Shown piece by piece: positions 1 to 4,048 of a DNA stretch of 6,663 nt. The notes below the pieces were generated by a model. It saw only the letters and a program-made list of their open reading frames with translations. It did not search any database and was not told where the DNA came from. A program made the position numbers and the translations under genes. This DNA is from an uncultured Bacilli bacterium (GTDB lineage: Bacteria > Bacillota_I > Bacilli_A > RF39 > UBA660), in assembly GCA_944358495.1 (NCBI GenBank), contig CALVRF010000066.1:1-6663 (forward strand), given 5' to 3'. The stretch's first letter is position 1, and each line of letters begins with the position of its first letter.

Positions 1-2
1 TG

Positions 3-80
3 GTTAGACATCCTAAGCAAATTGTTTATATAAAAACGCCAAAAAAAGTTGGGGAAAATTATATGATAAAAAAAGCTTGA
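3..80 (+). CDS. C-terminal end of a probable U32-family peptidase (partial)
   Basis: Reading from base 3 gives 25 codons ending in TGA at 78-80, with the start lying outside the window. The visible residues include Arg-His-Pro-Lys-Gln-Ile-Val-Tyr-Ile-Lys and end in Tyr-Met-Ile-Lys-Lys-Ala. This resembles the tail I recall for U32 (collagenase-like, YrrO/RlhA-type) peptidases, where a His-Pro-x-Gln-x-Val stretch is followed by a Pro and a terminal Asp-Met-(Leu/Ile)-Arg-Lys. Context agrees: in Bacillus, U32 peptidase genes lie a little upstream of greA. The catalytic part is not visible, so the call rests on a short tail plus synteny, and another protein could end this way. Confidence 0.5.
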   Translation, partial: VRHPKQIVYIKTPKKVGENYMIKKA

Positions 81-105
81 CAAATATTTAATTGTGTAGT
101 AATAT
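77..105 (+). promoter_or_regulatory. SigA-type promoter of greA
   Basis: A perfect -35 box TTGACA (77-82) is followed after exactly 17 bases by a -10 box TAATAT (100-105). Transcription would start near 111-113, leaving a leader of about 30 bases. The -35 box overlaps the TGA stop (78-80) of the upstream reading frame, so greA can be transcribed independently of it. I see no hairpin terminator between the two genes, so read-through is also possible. Confidence 0.85.
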
Positions 106-143
106 TTTGTGAAGTTAATGGATTATAAAGCGAGGTGAATTAA

Positions 144-614
144 ATGGCAAAGACAGAGGAAATCTATGTAACTAAGCAAGGGTTAGAAGATATGAAACAT
201 GAATTAGAAGTGCTTCAGCAAGAAAAAAGGCCAGCTGTTATTGAAGCTTTAAAGGAAGCAAGAGCGCTTGGTGATTTAAGTGAAAATGCTGAATATGATG
301 CGGCAAGAAGTGAGCAAGCAGAAATTGAAGCTAAAATTGCTAATCTAACCCAAATGATTGAAAATGCCGTAGTGATTACTAATGCAGATACTGATGCAGT
401 TTCAATCGGAAATACGGTAAAAATTGAATATGTTGAAGATGGGGAAGTTGATACTTATACTATCGTTGGTAGTACCGAGGCTGATCCTTTTGAAAATAGA
501 ATTTCTAATGAGTCACCAATTGCCCAAGCGATATTTGGATTAAAAGTTGGCCAAACGGCTAAAGTGGCTAGTCCAAATGGTGAATATGAAGTAAAAGTTA
601 TGGAAATTAGTTAA
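144..614 (+). CDS. greA: Transcription elongation factor GreA
   Basis: GreA binds the secondary channel of RNA polymerase and stimulates cleavage of backtracked transcripts so that stalled complexes can resume. The 156-residue length is typical. Residues 1 to about 75 form the N-terminal coiled coil. Its tip carries the hallmark Gly-Asp-Leu-Ser-Glu-Asn-Ala-Glu-Tyr motif at 43-51, where D44 and E47 match the acidic pair (D41 and E44 in E. coli) that positions the catalytic Mg2+. Residues about 84-156 form the FKBP-like C-terminal domain, with Glu-Ser-Pro near 123-125 and a closing Gly-Glu-Tyr-Glu-Val-Lys stretch. The ATG is set by GAGGTGA (132-138) five bases upstream and begins at the expected family N-terminus. 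It is a monocistronic unit with its own promoter and terminator, and nothing looks abnormal. Confidence 0.97.
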   Translation: MAKTEEIYVTKQGLEDMKHELEVLQQEKRPAVIEALKEARALGDLSENAEYDAARSEQAEIEAKIANLTQMIENAVVITNADTDAVSIGNTVKIEYVEDGEVDTYTIVGSTEADPFENRISNESPIAQAIFGLKVGQTAKVASPNGEYEVKVMEIS

Positions 615-639
615 AACTGTTAATTTAGCAGTTTTTTTT
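613..639 (+). terminator. Intrinsic terminator of greA
   Basis: The arms AAAACTG (613-619) and CAGTTTT (629-635) form a 7-bp stem around a 9-base loop, and eight T residues run from 632 to 639. The stem begins inside the greA stop codon (612-614), so this is a very compact gene end. The stem is AT-rich and of modest strength, but the tract of T is good. Confidence 0.8.
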
Positions 640-642
640 CTA

Positions 643-680
643 TTTACTTTTCAGCAGAACTAGGTTATAATTGGTATAAT
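643..680 (+). promoter_or_regulatory. Promoter region of the leucine-rich-repeat protein gene, two overlapping -10 boxes
   Basis: Two perfect TATAAT hexamers lie nine bases apart. The first (666-671) has a -35-like TTTACT (643-648, four of six consensus bases) at the ideal 17-base spacing. The second (675-680) has no recognisable -35 but carries the extended -10 motif TGG at 672-674. The first would start transcription near 678 and leave a leader of about 23 bases. The second would start near 687, only about 14 bases before the ATG. Either or both may be used, and sequence alone does not decide. Confidence 0.7.
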
Positions 681-700
681 AGAGAGAGTAGTGAGTATAA

Positions 701-2527
701 ATGGAAGGTAAAAAGAAAAGAAGAATTATTATCATTGGACTATGTGTAATTGTCTTTTTTATGGCTCTCGGTTACGGGATTTTTAACAATGCTTTAAATA
801 TCCAAGGGGTTGGAGCAGTTACTAGTACATGGGACGTTAGGATAACTAATGTTATTACGCAAAAAGTGACGGGCCGAGCTAGTAATGCTAGTGAACCCAC
901 TTATACAGAAAATTCGGTAACTTTTAATACTAATTTAGTAATTCCGGGTGATGAGGTAGTTTATGAGGTAACGGTAAGTAATAACGGAAGTTTAGATGCC
1001 GTGATTAATGAAATTATGATGCCGGAAAATCTTAATGAAGCGATTGAGTTTGAAGTTAAAGGAATTAATGAAGGCGATGATTTGTTAGCTGGCCAAAGTA
1101 AACAGTTAACTGTAGCTGTACGTTATAGTAACTTAGTTACAGAACAGCCAGAAAGTACGGAAGGTAATTTTACGATAACTTTTGATTATGTTCAAAAAGG
1201 TAATAGTAAAGCGGCTAGGAGCATTAATAATACTAATGATTGCTTTGAAGTTTTAGATAATAATGGTGGACTAATTATTACGGATTATGATGCTACTTGT
1301 GGAACTGATGTCGATGTTCCTTTGCTTATCGGCAATAAAACAGTAACGGCGATTGGTGATAGAGCTTTTTATAATAAAGGGCTTACAAGTATAACTTTTT
1401 CTGATACGATAACAACGATTGGTGATGAGGCTTTAGCAAAAAATAATTTAACGAGTTTGGAATTGCCAAATAGTTTAAAGAAGATTAATGATGGTTTAGC
1501 TGATTCTAATGATTTGACTTCGGTGGTAATTCCGGCAGGGATAACCGCAATTGGGGAAAAAGCCTTTGCCAATAATAGTTTAGTGGTTTTGACTTTGCCG
1601 GATAATCTTATGAGTATTGAAAAAGAAGCTTTTGTAAATAATAATATTAGTGATTTAGTTATTGGTAATAAAGTTGAAGTTATTGGCGATAATGCTTTTG
1701 CGGGCAATCAACTTGAAACTTTAAGGCTTGGCAGTAGTGTTACCAGTATTGGTAATAGAGCCTTTTATGGTAATGCTTTGACATCGCTGGCGTTACCTAG
1801 TGCGGTAAGTAGTATTGGAACTGAATCTTTTGCTTCAAATAAATTAGAAAATGTTGATTTGGGCAATATATCAACTATTGGTGATGGAGCATTTACTAAT
1901 AATAAAATAAGAAATATTATTATTCCTAATAATGTTACAGAGTTGGATAATAGTGTGTTTACTAATAACCCTTTAGAAAGATTGGTGTTAGGAGCTGGAA
2001 TAACGCAAATTAATGATAGACAGTTTAAGGGTTATAATTTACAAGAAGTGGTAATGCTTGGAATGGTTCAGAGTATTGGTGATGAAGCTTTTGCTAATAA
2101 TCAAATTTCGGCTGTTAATATTCCTGATAGTGTGGTAACTATTGGCAGTGCGGCATTTTATAAAAACGCTTTGACGAGCATTAATATTCCTGATAGTGTA
2201 ACTAGTATCGGTAGTTCGGCTTTTGCTTTTAATAAACTGAGTACGGTTACTCTTTCCAATAATATTAAGGAAATTGAATATTATACTTTTGGTAATAATA
2301 TGCTTTCTAGTATAATGATACCTGATGGTGTAGAACGTATTGGAACTTTGGCTTTTAATAATAATGCATTACGTAGTGTTGTTATTCCTAGTACGGTTAC
2401 AAATATTGAAAATAATGCATTTGCTTTAAATAGTCAATTAAGTACGATTACTATTAATAAAAATAGTGGCTCTATTAGTGGTAGTCCATGGGGAATGGAA
2501 TCAGTTAATGTAGTATGGAATGAATAA
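701..2527 (+). CDS. Exported TasA-like / BspA-type leucine-rich-repeat surface protein
   Basis: This is a 608-residue protein likely to work outside the membrane, probably in adhesion or matrix formation. Residues 3-8 are basic (Lys/Arg) and 9-28 form one hydrophobic helix: an uncleaved anchor, or a signal peptide with a possible cut after Ala-Leu-Gly (22-24). Residues about 29-170 look like the beta-sandwich found in TasA/camelysin-type exported proteins: Gly-Tyr-Gly-Ile-Phe-Asn after the helix, a Trp-Asp-Val-Arg-Ile-Thr strand, then a segment like a 'Val-Ser-Asn-Asn-Gly-Ser-Leu-Asp-Ala' domain. A linker with the only two extracellular cysteines (C181, C200) leads to 17 BspA-type repeats (215-588) and a 20-residue cap ending Trp-Asn-Glu. 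No LPxTG signal, lipobox or C-terminal anchor is seen. The ribosome site is weak (GTGAG, 691-695, five bases before ATG), but the basic/hydrophobic N-terminus supports this start. The architecture is confident; the ligand is unknown. Confidence 0.93.
   Translation: MEGKKKRRIIIIGLCVIVFFMALGYGIFNNALNIQGVGAVTSTWDVRITNVITQKVTGRASNASEPTYTENSVTFNTNLVIPGDEVVYEVTVSNNGSLDAVINEIMMPENLNEAIEFEVKGINEGDDLLAGQSKQLTVAVRYSNLVTEQPESTEGNFTITFDYVQKGNSKAARSINNTNDCFEVLDNNGGLIITDYDATCGTDVDVPLLIGNKTVTAIGDRAFYNKGLTSITFSDTITTIGDEALAKNNLTSLELPNSLKKINDGLADSNDLTSVVIPAGITAIGEKAFANNSLVVLTLPDNLMSIEKEAFVNNNISDLVIGNKVEVIGDNAFAGNQLETLRLGSSVTSIGNRAFYGNALTSLALPSAVSSIGTESFASNKLENVDLGNISTIGDGAFTNNKIRNIIIPNNVTELDNSVFTNNPLERLVLGAGITQINDRQFKGYNLQEVVMLGMVQSIGDEAFANNQISAVNIPDSVVTIGSAAFYKNALTSINIPDSVTSIGSSAFAFNKLSTVTLSNNIKEIEYYTFGNNMLSSIMIPDGVERIGTLAFNNNALRSVVIPSTVTNIENNAFALNSQLSTITINKNSGSISGSPWGMESVNVVWNE
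1343..2464 (+). repeat. 17 tandem 22-codon BspA-type leucine-rich repeats (LRR_5-like)
   Basis: Seventeen consecutive units encode residues 215-588. Each follows the pattern (Val/Ile)-Thr-x-Ile-Gly-x-x-Ala-Phe-x-x-Asn-x-Leu-x-x-(Val/Ile)-x-(Ile/Leu)-Pro-x-x. Fifteen units are exactly 22 residues (66 bp), unit 8 has 21 and unit 17 has 23. The Cys common after Ala-Phe in many BspA repeats is replaced by Asn, so the array contains no cysteine. Repeats of this type stack into a solenoid with a parallel beta-sheet face. Divergence between most units indicates an old array under selection for fold. Confidence 0.93.
2115..2199 (+). repeat. Perfect 19-bp direct repeat, 66 bp apart, inside the repeat array
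   Basis: The 19-base word TTAATATTCCTGATAGTGT occurs at 2115-2133 and again at 2181-2199, offset by exactly one 66-bp repeat unit. It joins protein repeats 11/12 through 13/14. This is the closest DNA match I noticed within the array and suggests these units duplicated recently. Confidence 0.9.
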
Positions 2528-2553
2528 AATACAGGTATAAGCTTGTATTTTTT
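2526..2553 (+). terminator. Intrinsic terminator of the leucine-rich-repeat gene
   Basis: The arms 2526-2535 (AAAATACAGG) and 2542-2551 (CTTGTATTTT) pair over 10 bp, including one G-T wobble, around a 6-base loop. T residues run from 2548 to 2553, followed by another T-rich stretch. The stem starts within the TAA stop (2525-2527), as at the greA terminator. Confidence 0.82.
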
Positions 2554-2594
2554 CTATTTTTCATAAACTTTATCTTTTTATTTTGGGTTAATTT

Positions 2595-2603
2595 TGGTAC
2601 AAT
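2595..2603 (+). promoter_or_regulatory. Extended -10 promoter of the pyruvate kinase-like/GH31 operon
   Basis: TGG at 2595-2597 directly precedes TACAAT (2598-2603), which forms an extended -10 element almost identical to the TTGGTATAAT upstream of the preceding gene. The position 17 bases upstream (2575-2580, TTTTTA) is a poor -35 box, as is usual for extended -10 promoters. The start would fall near 2610, so the leader would be about 11 bases and would consist of little more than the ribosome site (GGTGA, 2612-2616). No operator or catabolite-repression site was recognised. Confidence 0.7.
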
Positions 2604-2620
2604 GATAATAGGGTGATGCT

Positions 2621-4033
2621 ATGAACAAAACTAAAATAATTGCGACAATAGGACCAGCAACTTATAAAAAAGAAGTTTTGATGGAATTAATTAATAGTGG
2701 CGTCGATGTTGTTCGTTTGAATATGAGCTATTCTGATTATCATTTTTGCCGTGAAGTGATAGGTAATATTCAAGAAATTAATCGAGAGATACAGGCTAAC
2801 ACGGCTATTATGTTAGATTTGGAAGGCCCATGTATTAGAGTCGGTGAGTTTCAAGGGGGACATGGAGAGTTTCAAACTGGTGAAAAAATTAGAATTTATA
2901 TGAAACCGATTATTTGTAATAGTTATCAGTTTTCGGTGAATTATCCTAAGTTAATTGATGATTTGAAGTTTCGTTCAGTTATCAAATTGATGGATGGTAA
3001 AGTAGTTTTGGAAGTTGTGGAAAAGGGCATGGATTATGTGGTTTGTGAAGTGCTTAAAGGTGGGATAGTTGATAGTTTATCAAAAGTATATTTGCCAGGA
3101 GTTAAATTAAATAGAAAGTTTTTAACTAAGCAAGATCGTGAGGATATTTTATTTGCCAATAAAATGGACGTTGATTTTATTGGAGTATCTAATGTATCAG
3201 ATGCTGAGGATATTTTAGAGATTAACGATTTATTAATTGAACTTAAAAACGACCATATTGGATTAATTGCTAAAATTCAAAATGATAGAGCTGTGAAAAA
3301 CTTAGATCGAATTATTGATGTAGCCGATGGTATTTTATTAGCGCGTAGTGATTTGGCGGTAGAGATCCCATTAGAGGAGGTTCCTAATGTTAAAAATCAA
3401 ATTATTCGAAAATGTAATGATATGGGAAAGGTAAGTATTATTACAGCAGAACTTGACAGTTTTTTAACTAAAGAAGTGATTCCTAGTCGTTCTGAAGTTT
3501 CTGATTTGGCTAATGCTGTTTCTGATAGTGTAGATGCGATTTTATTGACCGGTGAAACAACAGTAGGGGTTCATCCAGTAGCTGCGGTCAAAGAACTTGA
3601 AAGAATTGTTAAGGTGGCGGAACATACTATCGATTATGAATATTTTTTTGATAGGGCACTTAAGATAAAAAGCCAAAGTATTGCAGGGACAATTGCAACA
3701 AGTGTGGCTTTGGGTGCTATTGAATTAAATTGTAAAGCTATTATTGTGGCTACCAATACAGGTTATACAGCAAGGCAAACTAGTAAATTAAGGCCACCAT
3801 GTATGATTATTGCGGCGGCACCAAATGAAAGAGTAGCACGAGGGTTAAGTTTGTATTTTGGTGTACTTCCAATTTCGATTGGTGAACTTGATTTTGACAC
3901 GATTTCTTCAAAAGCGATAAGTGTAGCGAAAGAGTCACTTAATTTAGAGAAAGGTGATAAGGTTATTGTAACTGGTGGTTATCCTTTTAAAAAAGTTAAA
4001 CATACAAACTTTATGAAGATTGATGAAATATAA
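2621..4033 (+). CDS. pyk: Pyruvate kinase-family protein with altered active site
   Basis: Pyruvate kinase makes pyruvate and ATP from phosphoenolpyruvate and ADP. At 470 residues this matches the short form, with no C-terminal PEP-utiliser extension. Family landmarks: Lys-Thr-Lys-Ile-Ile-Ala-Thr-Ile-Gly-Pro (3-12), R32/N34/S36, D66, R73, B-domain about 70-165, K218, D244, Gly-Glu-Thr near 312-314, and the C-domain closing His-Thr-Asn-Phe-Met-Lys. Several catalytic positions differ. Asp-Thr-Lys-Gly-Pro-Glu-Ile-Arg is Asp-Leu-Glu-Gly-Pro-Cys-Ile-Arg (66-73). Ser-Phe-Val-Arg is Ser-Asn-Val-Ser (190-193). Lys-Ile-Glu-Asn is Lys-Ile-Gln-Asn (218-221), losing a Mg2+ ligand. Arg-Gly-Asp-Leu-Gly is Arg-Ser-Asp-Leu-Ala (242-246). 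Thr-Ala-Thr-Gln-Met-Leu shrinks to Thr-Ala-Glu-Leu (275-278), removing the conserved Thr. The frame is intact, so this is probably a selected paralogue with weak, changed or no kinase activity. First gene of an operon with the GH31 gene. Confidence 0.9.
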   Translation: MNKTKIIATIGPATYKKEVLMELINSGVDVVRLNMSYSDYHFCREVIGNIQEINREIQANTAIMLDLEGPCIRVGEFQGGHGEFQTGEKIRIYMKPIICNSYQFSVNYPKLIDDLKFRSVIKLMDGKVVLEVVEKGMDYVVCEVLKGGIVDSLSKVYLPGVKLNRKFLTKQDREDILFANKMDVDFIGVSNVSDAEDILEINDLLIELKNDHIGLIAKIQNDRAVKNLDRIIDVADGILLARSDLAVEIPLEEVPNVKNQIIRKCNDMGKVSIITAELDSFLTKEVIPSRSEVSDLANAVSDSVDAILLTGETTVGVHPVAAVKELERIVKVAEHTIDYEYFFDRALKIKSQSIAGTIATSVALGAIELNCKAIIVATNTGYTARQTSKLRPPCMIIAAAPNERVARGLSLYFGVLPISIGELDFDTISSKAISVAKESLNLEKGDKVIVTGGYPFKKVKHTNFMKIDEI

Positions 4034-4039
4034 AAGGGG
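4034..4039 (+). promoter_or_regulatory. Ribosome binding site of the GH31 gene in the 15-base intergenic gap
   Basis: AAGGGG immediately follows the stop codon of the kinase-like gene (4031-4033) and lies nine bases before the ATG at 4049. There is no room for a promoter or terminator in the gap, so the two genes are co-transcribed and translation of the second starts from its own site. Confidence 0.85.
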
Positions 4040-4048
4040 CGATAATAA

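Noticed and set aside
1369..1707. A minus-strand open frame of 112 codons opposite the repeat protein.
   Set aside because: It is antisense to the tandem repeats. Its sequence mirrors the repeat periodicity, and it has no promoter or ribosome site of its own.
1343..2464. The periodic DNA as a CRISPR-like or non-coding tandem repeat.
   Set aside because: The 66-bp period is explained by 22-residue protein repeats in one open frame. Units are divergent at DNA level, with no constant repeat plus unique spacer pattern.
4000..4048. A separate promoter for the GH31 gene at the end of the kinase-like gene.
   Set aside because: No convincing -10/-35 pair was found here. The 15-base gap and the lack of a terminator point to co-transcription.
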